This document shows positions 34,431-43,803 of a stretch of DNA of 64,000 nt, piece by piece. The stretch is from SAR324 cluster bacterium (GTDB taxonomy: Bacteria; SAR324; XYD2-FULL-50-16). The DNA is taken from the NCBI GenBank assembly GCA_028282885.1, contig JANQGX010000008.1, positions 28,472 through 92,471 on the forward strand, written 5' to 3'. The first letter of the stretch is position 1, and the number at the start of each line of letters is the position of its first letter. The position numbers and the translations under genes are program-made. Under the pieces are notes generated by a model, which was given only the letters and a program-made list of their open reading frames with translations, did not search any database and was not told the origin of the DNA.

Positions 34431-35762
34431 ATGGTTCAAACACCCATCGATAGCAGCATTGTAAGCAAAGCGATAGCAAACAGCGGTATTGAAAATATTG
34501 GTTTGGCATCCATCAGGGCCTTGCTCGGATTGGTGGCGGAAATTGAAAAAGAGTCCGGAGAAAAGTTTATTCGTATGGAAATGGGAATCCCGGGTTTGTC
34601 TCCTCCTTCCGTCGCTATCGAAGCTGAGATTGCCGCGTTGAAAAAAGGAGTCGGGGCACTTTATCCTCCTTTTGCGGGAATCCCCGAGCTGAAAGAGGCC
34701 ATTTCCCGTTTTGTAAAACTATTCATCAACGCGGATATCGAATCCAATTGTTGTTTGCCAACAGTAGGCGGGATGCAGGGCTGTTTTATGGGGATGATGG
34801 TTTCCGGCAGAAGAATCACGGGAAAAGACAGGGTTGTCTTTATCGATCCCGGGTTTCCTGTAAACAAACTACAAGCCCAGGTCCTTGGATTAAAGAGCGA
34901 CAGTTTTGATGTTTACAGCTATCGGGGGGAGAAGCTGGGGGAGAAGCTGGAGTCTTATCTGAAGAAGGGAGATGTCGCTGCCATCCTCTATTCAAATCCC
35001 AATAATCCCTCCTGGATCTGCTTCACTGATGATGAACTGAAAACCATCGGTGAACTCTGCACCCGGTACGACGTGATTGCCCTGGAGGATCTGGCCTATT
35101 TTGGTATGGATTTCAGGCAGGATTTCGGCAGGCCCGGAGAACCCTATATTCCTTCAGTATCGCAGTATACCGATAACTATATCCTCATTATCTCAGCATC
35201 CAAGTCTTTTTCAATGGCGGGTCAACGCATTGGCATGTCAGCTATTTCAAACAAGCTGTATTACTCAAAAGGAGACGGACTGGAGACCTGGTTCGGAAGC
35301 GACCAGTTTGGCCACTCCTTCACTTACGGAGCGATGTACACTATCTGCTCAGGTGTTTGTCACAGTACCCAGGTAGCGTTGACAGAGACGCTGAATGCAG
35401 TTTGCGATGGTAAGTTTGATTATGTATCTGAAATCAAAGAGTATGGAGAGCGTGCCAATATCATGAAGAAACATTTCATGGATAATGGGTTCTATATCGT
35501 CTATGACAAGGATGATGACCAGCCCATCGCTGACGGATTTTATTTCACCGCGGCCTATCCCGGATTGAAGGGGACCGAACTGGTGGAAGAACTGCTCTAT
35601 TACGGAATATCAGCTATATCTCTGATCACGACAGGTAGCGAGAAGGACGAAGGTATCAGGGTTTGTGTTTCATTAACCGGGAAGGATCGTTTCGACGATC
35701 TTGAAGAGAGATTGAAGCAATTTCATAAGGATCACCAAGCCGGTTTCAGGGCAGGTAAGTAA
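34431..35762 (+). CDS. PLP-dependent aminotransferase class I/II
   Basis: About 443 residues. The PLP lysine is Lys258 in SASKSFSMAGQRIG; SNPNNPSW and ALEDLAYF mark the cofactor pocket. An alternative ATG lies 15 bp upstream at 34416; both lack a strong ribosome binding site. It likely transaminates an amino acid to its 2-oxo acid, the substrate of the downstream ferredoxin oxidoreductase. The interval to that gene (429 bp) holds an unusual hairpin rather than a close operon spacing. Confidence 0.87.
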   Translation: MVQTPIDSSIVSKAIANSGIENIGLASIRALLGLVAEIEKESGEKFIRMEMGIPGLSPPSVAIEAEIAALKKGVGALYPPFAGIPELKEAISRFVKLFINADIESNCCLPTVGGMQGCFMGMMVSGRRITGKDRVVFIDPGFPVNKLQAQVLGLKSDSFDVYSYRGEKLGEKLESYLKKGDVAAILYSNPNNPSWICFTDDELKTIGELCTRYDVIALEDLAYFGMDFRQDFGRPGEPYIPSVSQYTDNYILIISASKSFSMAGQRIGMSAISNKLYYSKGDGLETWFGSDQFGHSFTYGAMYTICSGVCHSTQVALTETLNAVCDGKFDYVSEIKEYGERANIMKKHFMDNGFYIVYDKDDDQPIADGFYFTAAYPGLKGTELVEELLYYGISAISLITTGSEKDEGIRVCVSLTGKDRFDDLEERLKQFHKDHQAGFRAGK

Positions 35763-35779
35763 GTCCTGAATCTTAGGGA

Positions 35780-35889
35780 TTCTGCAGATCAAAGTTCGGT
35801 TGTTCGAAGTTGCGTCCTTTTAATCACACTCTCTCCTCCAATAGGCGATGGATGACCGAACTGCCACATGATCTGCAGAACTCTTTTTT
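35780..35889 (+). terminator. Large terminator-like hairpin after the aminotransferase gene
   Basis: TTCTGCAGATCA (35780-35791) pairs perfectly with TGATCTGCAGAA (35869-35880); inside it GTTCGGT (35794-35800) pairs with ACCGAAC (35855-35861). The central loop is 54 nt. A T run follows at 35884-35889. The outer stem plus T run fits a Rho-independent terminator, but the long compound structure is unusual and could be a regulatory RNA. Confidence 0.6.
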
Positions 35890-35999
35890 GACCGGCCTTG
35901 GTAAAAACAGTTTCAGGAGACAAACAAGACCGCACCAATAAAACTCCGGGGAGTTCCTCTTCGGGAAGTCTTAAACTCAAAAACTTAGACAGCATCTGG

Positions 36000-36031
36000 A
36001 ACGTTTTTCAGGCAGGAGTGGCAAAAACGTT
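36000..36031. other. Inverted repeat upstream of the indolepyruvate oxidoreductase gene
   Basis: AACGTTTTT (36000-36008) and AAAAACGTT (36023-36031) form a 9-bp perfect inverted repeat with a 14-nt spacer, about 160 bp before the gene at 36192. It may be an operator. Nothing else in 35890-36191 looks coding. Confidence 0.4.
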
Positions 36032-36191
36032 TCAACATTTGATTGAAATCCTTGAAGGCCGACGCTCAAAGGCCTGCAGGTTTCTCATAGGACCCAGCCA
36101 TTCGTAATTCGAAACGGGTTTAACCCATATGGCTAATGTGGCAAACAGGTCTGTACCGCTGTAAATTTGGAAACCATAACGGAGAAGTGTC

Positions 36192-38696
36192 ATGAAAGGA
36201 AATTTGATTAACCAGCTTTGTAAGGATGATCCCGGCAAGTCGGTTGTATTGCAGGGAAATATCGCTTTTGCAGTAGGGTGTGTTCGAGCGGGGATCCATT
36301 GTGTTGATGGCTACCCCGGAACGCCCAGTACGGAAGTGATCGATCGCGGGCTTTCACCTGTCCAGGACCTGATCAAAGTGGGTTGGTCGGTAAACGAAGC
36401 TGTAGCCGTTGCTACTGCCTTCGGGAATACCATGGCTGGAGAGGATGCTGTCGTTACGCTTAAGATTCCCGGACTTTACCAGGCAGGGGATGTGTTTACC
36501 AGTGCCGCACTGATCAGGGAAACCAGGGGTGCATTGATTTATTATGTTGCCAGCGACTTTACCCCCAGCTCAACCCAGCATGTCATCGATCCCCGTTATC
36601 TTTTCAAAAGCAGTATGGTGCCTGTTCTTGAACCACGCAATCATCAGGAGATGCATGAGGCCCCCGCAATAGCAGTGGAAATTGGAAGGAAGTACAAGAC
36701 GCCGGTGGTGATTCTGGCCAGTGGCGCTCTCTGTCACAGTGAAGGATTGTTGTCGCTCGCTGAAATCAAAACCAGGAAGCCGGTGGAAGTGCCTGAAAAC
36801 CTGAGAAATTTCAATGTTCTGCCCGTTATTGCCAGGAAAAACTATGATCATGCTGTGGAAGTGCGCATGCCCGAACTCAGCAAACTGGTGGAGGAATCTC
36901 CCCTCAACGAATGGACCAAAGGGTCTGGAAAGAAGGGTGTGATCACTTACGGTGCCAATACGATATACGTTAAAGAGGTTAGGGAATTGTATGGTGCGGA
37001 TTTTGATCTGTTGACCCTGGGCTACTCCAACCCGCTACCACTGAACCTGATCAGGGACTTCTGTGATTCCATTGATGGCGATATCTATGTCTTTGAAGAC
37101 GGATACCAGTATCTTCAGGAAGAGCTTGAACGTATGGGCAAGAAAGCGATCGGGAAGGAGCGTTACTCAAAGCTGACTGAATGGTCGCCGAGCCTGGTCG
37201 CTGAGGCCATGGGATACGAAGTGAAATATAACAAAACCGGAATGGAACCTGTTCTCAGGCCGCCCATGATCTGTCCTGGATGCCCCTATCGGCTCTTTGC
37301 CCTGCAAGTCGCAGCTATGAAGAAGAGCGGTCGACTGAAGGCCGTTTTCGGCGATATTGGCTGTAATGCCCTGCTTTATTTCATGGATGCCATGGACACA
37401 GGTTTGGCGATGGGTGCCAGTGATGCAAATCGCCAGGGTTATGTCATCTCCAAACCGGAAATGGCTGCCAAATGCGTCAGTATCATAGGTGACAGCACCG
37501 AATGTCACTCCGGAATGGATGCCACCCGTAATGCTGTGTTCAGGAATATTCCGGGTGTAAAGATAGTCCTTGATAATTTCACTACAGCCATGACAGGTGG
37601 ACAGCCCTCTCCCACCACCTCCAAAAACTACGCAGGTGAAGAAACCAAATACAGCCTGGTTGATGCCCTCAAAGGTAACGGCACCAAAGTCATAACGGTA
37701 GATGCCTTTGATAAAAAAGGGATCAGGAATGCTTTCAGGGAGGCCTTGAAGGATGCGGAGAACAATGAGTTCGTGACCATGGTGGTTGAAGGTTCCTGTA
37801 TCAAAAAGGTTCCCAACGCTAAAAAAGGCAATCGCATTACAATTGATCCGGATGTCTGCCAACGCTGTGACAAATGCCAGATGTGTCCGGGAACCGAACG
37901 ATTCGGAGAAGATACACCCAATTTCAATAACCTTTGCAGTGGCTGTGGTGGTGTCAATCCCGCTTGTCTGCAAATGTGTCCTTTCAAAGCCATGTCTTTG
38001 ACTGAAGAAGCGGATATGGGCAAGAATAAGGGCGCCAAAGTCAGCTTTTCCGAACCTCCCGTCATTGAAGAGGTTAAGGTGGACAAAGCGACCATACCTG
38101 AAAGATTGTCATTGGCAGTACGGGGTGTGGGAGGACAGGGGACCCTGTTCTTTGGACGTGTTATGACGGAAATGGCATTTCTGGCCGGGTATGAAAAGGA
38201 TAATATTGTCAAGGGAGAAACCCACGGGATGGCCCAGATGGGGGGCCCGGTAATCAGTACCTTTTCTTGTGGTTCTGTACACAGTCCGGTTCTCTATCCC
38301 GGCAGTGCGGATGCCTTGATCGTGATGGAGACCAGTGAAGTGCTGCGACCCGGTTTTCTTGAACTCTTGAGACCGGACGGAATGATCCTGTTATCCAATA
38401 CCCAAATCGTTCCCACCATCATTAAGGCTGAGGAATATCCGGCCATGGACGCGATTGAAAATGTGATCAAAGATTATAACATCATTAAAATTGATGCTTT
38501 GAAAACCGCCTTGGAGATCGGGGACCCCACCGGAAGAATCGCCAATGTTGTTCTGATGGGTGCGTTGAGTAAGCTGGCTCCTTTTGATAATTTTCCGGTT
38601 AACGTCTGGTTGCAGGCACTGGCCAAAGTCAGTCCCAATCCGCAGATCTGGGCAGGTAACTACGCTGCGTTCCAGGCAGGAAGGGAGTTGGCATGA
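36192..38696 (+). CDS. Indolepyruvate:ferredoxin oxidoreductase, alpha-beta fusion
   Basis: 834 residues combining IorA and IorB. The pyrimidine domain starts with YPGTPSTEV. The TPP domain has GDIGCNALLYFMDAMDTGLAMGAS and the metal-binding GDSTECHSG, then DNFTTAMTGGQPSP. Cysteine motifs near residues 555-600 (CQRCDKCQMCP and CSGCGGVNPACLQMCP) hold Fe-S clusters. The gamma/IorB domain starts near residue 636 (VRGVGGQGTLFFGRV). It oxidises a 2-oxo acid (arylpyruvate-type by family) with CoA to an acyl-CoA and reduced ferredoxin, and is oxygen-sensitive. IorA and IorB are usually separate genes. Its stop overlaps the next ATG. Confidence 0.9.
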   Translation: MKGNLINQLCKDDPGKSVVLQGNIAFAVGCVRAGIHCVDGYPGTPSTEVIDRGLSPVQDLIKVGWSVNEAVAVATAFGNTMAGEDAVVTLKIPGLYQAGDVFTSAALIRETRGALIYYVASDFTPSSTQHVIDPRYLFKSSMVPVLEPRNHQEMHEAPAIAVEIGRKYKTPVVILASGALCHSEGLLSLAEIKTRKPVEVPENLRNFNVLPVIARKNYDHAVEVRMPELSKLVEESPLNEWTKGSGKKGVITYGANTIYVKEVRELYGADFDLLTLGYSNPLPLNLIRDFCDSIDGDIYVFEDGYQYLQEELERMGKKAIGKERYSKLTEWSPSLVAEAMGYEVKYNKTGMEPVLRPPMICPGCPYRLFALQVAAMKKSGRLKAVFGDIGCNALLYFMDAMDTGLAMGASDANRQGYVISKPEMAAKCVSIIGDSTECHSGMDATRNAVFRNIPGVKIVLDNFTTAMTGGQPSPTTSKNYAGEETKYSLVDALKGNGTKVITVDAFDKKGIRNAFREALKDAENNEFVTMVVEGSCIKKVPNAKKGNRITIDPDVCQRCDKCQMCPGTERFGEDTPNFNNLCSGCGGVNPACLQMCPFKAMSLTEEADMGKNKGAKVSFSEPPVIEEVKVDKATIPERLSLAVRGVGGQGTLFFGRVMTEMAFLAGYEKDNIVKGETHGMAQMGGPVISTFSCGSVHSPVLYPGSADALIVMETSEVLRPGFLELLRPDGMILLSNTQIVPTIIKAEEYPAMDAIENVIKDYNIIKIDALKTALEIGDPTGRIANVVLMGALSKLAPFDNFPVNVWLQALAKVSPNPQIWAGNYAAFQAGRELA

Positions 38697-40774
38697 CAGG
38701 CAACAAGGAAATCTATCGATCCCTGTTTAAACCGCAGAGCATTGCGGTTATCGGAGCCAGTAATGATGCACTAAAACCTGGTGGACGGGTCTTTAAAAAT
38801 ATTCAGGAAAGTGGCTTTCAAGGGGATCTCTGGCCGGTCAATCCCAAGTCAGGGGAAATCATGGGTTTGCCCGCTTTCGCCGATATTGGAAAGCTTCCGG
38901 GTGCACCGGACCTTTCCTTGATCTCAATTCCGGCACCTTTTGTACTGGACTCCCTTCAGGCATTGGCTGATAAAGGGGCCAGGGCTGTGATTATTCTTAC
39001 GGCAGGATTCGGAGAAACCGGTGAAGAGGGCAAGGCCGCCGAGCAGAAGATCCTGGAGCTGGCCAATCACCACCGGATGACCATTGTCGGACCCAACTGC
39101 TCAGGTTTTCTCACGCCTGCTTATTCTGGGAAATTCGCCGGTATTATTCCCAAACTGATCCCCGGCCAAATCGATTTTGTCAGCGGATCGGGAGCAACGG
39201 TCGATTATTTGATGGAAGGGGCCGTTAATCGCGGACTTCGTTTCAGTAATGTTGTCAATATGGGAAACTCCATCCAAATGGGTGTTGAGGACGTATTGGA
39301 ATTGCTGGATGAGAATCATGGAACGGATAGTTCGAAGATAATCCTGCTCTATATGGAATCCATTCTGAAGCCTCAAAAGCTCCTGAAGCATGTCAGGAGT
39401 CTGACTTCAAAGGGTTGCACCTTCGTGGGAATCAAATCCGGTGTTACCGAAGCAGGAGCCAGGGCTGCAGCAAGCCATACCGGCGCCATGGCAACTTCGG
39501 ATAATTCGGTCCAGGCCCTGTTTGACAAAGCAGGTATTATACGGGTTCACAGTAAAAGAGAACTCATTGAAGCGGCTTGTGCCCTGACTGCGCTCAAAGG
39601 TCTTCCCAAATCGAATCGGGCCTGTATTGTGACCGATGCCGGCGGTCCGGGGGTGATGCTGACCGATGAACTGAATCGAAACGGTATCACTGTTCCCACA
39701 TTGAAAGAAAAGACGATCGAACGGTTAAAGGAGATTCTGCCACCGGTCGCCTCCTTCGAAAATCCCGTTGATTGCCTGCCCAGCCGGAATGGTGAACAGG
39801 TTCAGGGCATCTTTGATATACTTTCCGAAGAAGAGTCGGAAAACATCGATTTTGCCTTCTTTCTATCCGGGAATTCCGGGATGTCCGACAATTGGGACAT
39901 CTATCGTGAAATCATAGCCGGCGTTAACCAGTGGCGCATCCCTGTTCTTCCCGTGTTTAGTTCTGCCACGACCTGTGCAGAGTTGCTGGATAAGGTCACG
40001 GTTTCCGGAACAGCCTTTTTCTACGACGAAGTGGCAGCGGGTAACGCAGTCAGCCGGCTGGTAAATCGTCCCCTGGTTTCCGAAGCAGAGCCTAAAGCTC
40101 CGGACTACGATCTCAGCGGAATTCTGTCCGCTATCAGCCAAAAAGAGAAGGTTTTATCTGCCGAACCCCTGGCAAAAGTTTTGGGCTCTGCAGGATTCAA
40201 ACTTCCCCCTCAAAGAGTGGTGACGGAAAAAAGTGAACTGGAATCCGTCTGTGAGAATATCGGATATCCCGTGGTCATGAAGGTGGTTGGTCCCTTGCAC
40301 AAGAGTGATGTCGGTGGTGTCAAAGTTGGAATTAATGATGCAGAAGCAGCCGGTGCTGCCTGGAATGCATTAATGGCTATTCCCGATGCCGAGGGAGTAT
40401 TCATCCAGAAGATGGTTTCCGGAACTGAAGTGATTTTGGGGGCTGTAAAAGAGGAGGGATACGGACATTTAATTATGTTCGGTCTTGGTGGAATTTACAC
40501 CGAGGTTCTTAAAGATGTTCAGTTCGCTCTCGCTCCTCTCAATCACGAAGAGGCATTGAGAATGATACGGGGTATCCGCTCGTATAAGATTCTTGAAGGT
40601 GTTCGCGGAGAACCGGGAATGGATATTGAGGTGTTGGCGGATTATATTGTACGGCTCAGTCTGCTGGTCAGAGACTTTCCTGAAATTGAAGAGGTGGATT
40701 TGAATCCTGTCAAAGGTGAAGGGAAAGATCTTTATGTTGTTGATGCGCGGATTCTGCTGGGGGATTCTGGTTAG
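38693..40774 (+). CDS. ADP-forming acetyl-CoA synthetase (acyl-CoA synthetase), alpha-beta fusion
   Basis: 693 residues. The alpha part (1-460) begins with a CoA-binding domain (SIAVIGASNDALKPGG) and contains the phosphohistidine motif AASHTGAMA. The beta part (470-693) is an ATP-grasp domain (VVMKVVGPLHKSDVGGVKVG and DLNPVKGEG). It converts acyl-CoA + ADP + Pi to acid + CoA + ATP. Paired with the 2-oxoacid oxidoreductase (4-base overlap), it would conserve energy as ATP from amino acid catabolism. Confidence 0.92.
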   Translation: MTGNKEIYRSLFKPQSIAVIGASNDALKPGGRVFKNIQESGFQGDLWPVNPKSGEIMGLPAFADIGKLPGAPDLSLISIPAPFVLDSLQALADKGARAVIILTAGFGETGEEGKAAEQKILELANHHRMTIVGPNCSGFLTPAYSGKFAGIIPKLIPGQIDFVSGSGATVDYLMEGAVNRGLRFSNVVNMGNSIQMGVEDVLELLDENHGTDSSKIILLYMESILKPQKLLKHVRSLTSKGCTFVGIKSGVTEAGARAAASHTGAMATSDNSVQALFDKAGIIRVHSKRELIEAACALTALKGLPKSNRACIVTDAGGPGVMLTDELNRNGITVPTLKEKTIERLKEILPPVASFENPVDCLPSRNGEQVQGIFDILSEEESENIDFAFFLSGNSGMSDNWDIYREIIAGVNQWRIPVLPVFSSATTCAELLDKVTVSGTAFFYDEVAAGNAVSRLVNRPLVSEAEPKAPDYDLSGILSAISQKEKVLSAEPLAKVLGSAGFKLPPQRVVTEKSELESVCENIGYPVVMKVVGPLHKSDVGGVKVGINDAEAAGAAWNALMAIPDAEGVFIQKMVSGTEVILGAVKEEGYGHLIMFGLGGIYTEVLKDVQFALAPLNHEEALRMIRGIRSYKILEGVRGEPGMDIEVLADYIVRLSLLVRDFPEIEEVDLNPVKGEGKDLYVVDARILLGDSG

Positions 40775-40856
40775 TAATTTCAAGTGAAACGGAGTTGACT
40801 GGCCAAAACCCTCACACTACTTATACTGCTTGCTCTTTTTACTCAACCACATTCAC

Positions 40857-42608
40857 CTACCCATTTGAAAACAGACAGAGTGCCCGGTTTCTAGGTTGTG
40901 AGCCGGGCGTCAGTATCCAGAGGCCTTTTCCTTCATCTACCACTTCTATAAGGGGAATAGCCTTTTTCTTTTCAATCTCTTCCGGTTCCAACAATCTGAG
41001 AACCGTGTGACCCGTCTCGATATTCTTAATGGCCTTGCTCAGGCTGAATTCTTTGAAAAATGCAGTGTTGTGCTGTTGGATGCCGACCATCTTGATTGTC
41101 TCCTCATCCGAATTTGCCGGCAGACTGAAGACTTTTTCCGGTTCCATATGCGCCGAGGCTTTGCTGGCAATCAATTCGTTTAACGCATCGTTACCTGTTG
41201 CCGCCAACAATCTTCCAAAACCCTGGTCAAAAGCGTCTTCATAGATATCCGAATCCAGCAGGTCGGTACAAAAGGTTTCCAGCCCCAGGTGACCGGCAAG
41301 CCGGCATTTGGTGAGGTCTGTTTCCAGGAAGGAGACCGGTACGTATTTGCTGGCAAATTCGGCCAGTGCGGAGCTGAAGGAGTTGATTCCCACTATTAGA
41401 ATTCCGGACTGGGACACCGGAATCATAATATCCAGTAGTTTAGCCAGGGGGCGACAGGCTATTGTTGCTGTCAGGCCCGAGAAGAAAATAATGGCAAAGG
41501 TCAGGTTGAGGACAATGGACATCTCGTAGTCGTGTCCTTTTAACACAAGGGAGGCATATGCCACCGTTGCGACTGCAATAATACCCCGGGGACCGATGAA
41601 TCCGATAAATATCCTCTCCTTGATAGGAGTTGTGGTTCTTGCCAGGGCGGTTAAGACGGATATGGGTCTGATCACGCCTCCCAGGACAACGGCAACAATT
41701 AACATTGCCGGCCAAAGATCGATGAGCGGCAAGGGATTAACTGAAGCAGAAAGGAGAACAAACATCGTGCTGATAAAAAGGCTGGAAACCTGCTCTTTAA
41801 AGTGTCTAATCTCCTGCAGGTAATCACAATTGCTATTCGAAAGATAAAAGCCGGCAACTGCCGCTGCCAGCGGACCTGATGAATGGAGTACGGAGTTGGC
41901 AAGAAAAAAAATTGCAATGGCTCCGGTGACGCTGGCTATTCCAAGTAATGAAGAATCCCGCAGTTTGGAAATCCAGGTCAGGGCCTTGTTGAGCAGAAAT
42001 CCACAGACCACACCGATTAGTGTGCCACCCAGGACCCGTAACAAAAAGCTGCCTCCTACCTCTATATAAGTTTCCGAAAGATTCAGCTCCACGATTTCCA
42101 GCGCAATTGCGCTGACCAGAACTCCGATTACATCTCCCCAAATCGATTCCCAGTTGAGCAGGATCTCCAGCCGCCGGGGCAGATAAACGCTTTTTAAAAT
42201 GGAACCGACAACGGTTGGACCGGTAACCACAATCAAAGCACCAAAGAAAACAGCGAACTGCCAGGAAAGACCCAGAATAAAGTGGGAGAGCAACATTGCA
42301 CCAATTCCGGTAAAGGGCAGTGTAATAACCAGTATTCTCCGGATTGATTTAGATTCGGACTTAAAACTATGTGAAGAGAGAGAAAGACCACCTTCAAACA
42401 GGATGATTGCCACCACGATCTCCAGCAATACATGCAAACCATCACCAAGGGAGTCGGAGTCGATAATCCCCAGACCTATTTTTCCGGCAGCAATTCCGCA
42501 AACCAGGTAAAACAAAATTGCAGGAATCTTTAGTCGACGTGACAGGATATATGACACAACACCGATAGTCATGGCGAGTGTGATGGTCTGAAAGGCGGTC
42601 AAGTCCAT
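40857..42608 (-). CDS. Cation:proton antiporter (CPA family) with a TrkA-like C-terminal domain
   Basis: 583 residues. About a dozen hydrophobic segments fill residues 1-390, with the conserved acidic site in NWESIWGDVIGVL (Asp, but Gly where most NhaP proteins have Asn). Residues 400-520 resemble a TrkA-N nucleotide-binding domain (ILIVGINSFSSALAEFASKY, then the acidic strand end VSFLETDL). It should exchange Na+ or K+ for protons at the inner membrane, gated by a cytoplasmic ligand. It converges on the ADP-forming synthetase gene. Confidence 0.88.
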   Translation of the reverse strand: MDLTAFQTITLAMTIGVVSYILSRRLKIPAILFYLVCGIAAGKIGLGIIDSDSLGDGLHVLLEIVVAIILFEGGLSLSSHSFKSESKSIRRILVITLPFTGIGAMLLSHFILGLSWQFAVFFGALIVVTGPTVVGSILKSVYLPRRLEILLNWESIWGDVIGVLVSAIALEIVELNLSETYIEVGGSFLLRVLGGTLIGVVCGFLLNKALTWISKLRDSSLLGIASVTGAIAIFFLANSVLHSSGPLAAAVAGFYLSNSNCDYLQEIRHFKEQVSSLFISTMFVLLSASVNPLPLIDLWPAMLIVAVVLGGVIRPISVLTALARTTTPIKERIFIGFIGPRGIIAVATVAYASLVLKGHDYEMSIVLNLTFAIIFFSGLTATIACRPLAKLLDIMIPVSQSGILIVGINSFSSALAEFASKYVPVSFLETDLTKCRLAGHLGLETFCTDLLDSDIYEDAFDQGFGRLLAATGNDALNELIASKASAHMEPEKVFSLPANSDEETIKMVGIQQHNTAFFKEFSLSKAIKNIETGHTVLRLLEPEEIEKKKAIPLIEVVDEGKGLWILTPGSQPRNRALCLFSNG

Positions 42609-42890
42609 AATGATTACAAATCAAATGCCAAATCGAAGGCCTGTGGTTAATGAAGGGGAATCATCAGCAGGAGGCAATGGATTGTTTAGAACTGCAGGTA
42701 TAGCATTGCCGCCCCACTCACGATACAGGGTGACAGATTCGCTATAAGATGTCAATTAATCGGGGATCACGGGTTTTTGCGACCTGATTTAAAACCGGGA
42801 GTTTCAGTCTAATAGGATGGGTAAGAATTGAGTCATCGTATCATGATTTTACTAATAAACGCTTGATTTTTTAGAAATAAAAATTCAATA
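42609..42890. other. Intergenic region upstream of the antiporter
   Basis: The 282 bp between the antiporter start and the small ORF region show no gene. A pattern TTGAGT / ACTAAT with 17-bp spacing (around 42829-42858) could be a weak promoter for the small ORF downstream. Confidence 0.3.
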
Positions 42891-42907
42891 TAGGAGGAAT
42901 TAAAACA

Positions 42908-42961
42908 ATGTTAACACTTATAGGTAACTTAATACAGATATTCATCCAAAATATTCAGTAA
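42908..42961 (+). CDS. Candidate 17-residue hydrophobic peptide ORF
   Basis: ATG 42908 is preceded by AGGAGGA (42892-42898) at 9-nt spacing, one of the best ribosome binding sites in the window. The 17-codon frame (peptide begins MLTLIGNLIQIF, ends NIQ) is strongly hydrophobic. It could be a small membrane peptide, a leader peptide for the downstream hairpin at 43041, or a type I toxin-like peptide; no family is recognised. The case rests on the ribosome binding site alone, since so short an ORF can occur by chance. Confidence 0.4.
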   Translation: MLTLIGNLIQIFIQNIQ

Positions 42962-43040
42962 CTTAGTACAACTCGTATCAGCATTGAAAACCAGACCAAA
43001 GTGATTTCAAAAAGAGTTCATCGGATTAATCAATATTAAA

Positions 43041-43071
43041 ATCGGGCCCGGATCACCAGCTCCGGGCCGAT
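43041..43071. other. GC-rich hairpin downstream of the small ORF
   Basis: ATCGGGCCCGGA (43041-43052) pairs with TCCGGGCCGAT (43061-43071), with one bulged base and an 8-nt loop. It is much more GC-rich than its surroundings, lies 80 bp after the small ORF and lacks a U tail. A leader/attenuator or a regulatory RNA hairpin is possible. Confidence 0.5.
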
Positions 43072-43236
43072 TGTTGGCCACAGATACAATAGGCAGGACA
43101 AGATTGATGGTGGAAGATCCAATAAGTCGTTGGAGTGTCCGACCTGAAGCACAGGGAAAGTTTGCAGCTCGGATTGTGTTGATGAATCAGTGATTCTTGC
43201 GAATCGGAATTAACTGGAAACATGGGTGAATAGCAT

Positions 43237-43482
43237 ATGATCAAGGATACTCGGAATAACAGGAACAGAAAAAAAGGCTCTCCCTACTTTAATTTTGGCA
43301 AATTCGAAAGACTTTTGGACAGATTGAAGCAACAGGGTGTGGATGTGACATCCCTTGACTACCCGGTGAAGAATCTAAAGAAATATAATCATTTCAAGTA
43401 CTATTTTGAAAATTTTTCGGAACAGCAGATTAAGACTCAGCTTACCTTTTACGCCAAGCAATTCGAAGAGTTGCCCGAGTAG
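43237..43482 (+). CDS. Hypothetical basic protein, 81 residues
   Basis: An 81-residue frame, rich in Lys/Arg/Asn at the N-terminus (TRNNRNRKKGSPYF) and with amphipathic helices in the middle (FERLLDRLKQQGVDV) and near the end (FSEQQIKTQLTFYAKQFEEL). No recognised family. The AT-rich context matches its neighbours. The ribosome binding site is poor, so the start is uncertain. A GCCGGC hairpin pair (43493-43498 with 43522-43527) follows the stop. Confidence 0.5.
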   Translation: MIKDTRNNRNRKKGSPYFNFGKFERLLDRLKQQGVDVTSLDYPVKNLKKYNHFKYYFENFSEQQIKTQLTFYAKQFEELPE

Positions 43483-43585
43483 TGCGAAATTTGCCGGCCC
43501 TGCACTCTCCTCCTGCCTCAAGCCGGCTTCGGTCTCACGCCTGAGAATAACCACCTAAAATAATAGGTTAAATTTTCACGAAATT

Positions 43586-43615
43586 TTGTAAACCTTGTAT
43601 TTTAACGATTTACAA
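43586..43615. other. Inverted repeat in the gap before the duplicated-domain gene
   Basis: TTGTAAA (43586-43592) and TTTACAA (43609-43615) form a perfect 7-bp inverted repeat with a 16-nt spacer, about 190 bp before the ATG of the next gene. It could be an operator. The surrounding 43483-43803 shows no other gene. Confidence 0.35.
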
Positions 43616-43803
43616 GTTGGCATGATAAATGTAAGATTAGATCTGCTCTGATGAACGAATTTAGCTGGCATATGTTATTCACATCCGTGTTCCCTGCATG
43701 TTTAGCCTCAGAGAATCCTATGAAGCCGGTGATACGCCTCAACACAACATCGGGAGATGGTAAGTAGTTAAGGGAACGATCCAACAAGGTTTAGTGATCG
43801 GCA

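Noticed and set aside
37167..37973. A 268-residue minus-strand frame inside the indolepyruvate oxidoreductase gene
   Set aside because: Antisense shadow of a strongly supported gene; composition is atypical and there is no start signal.
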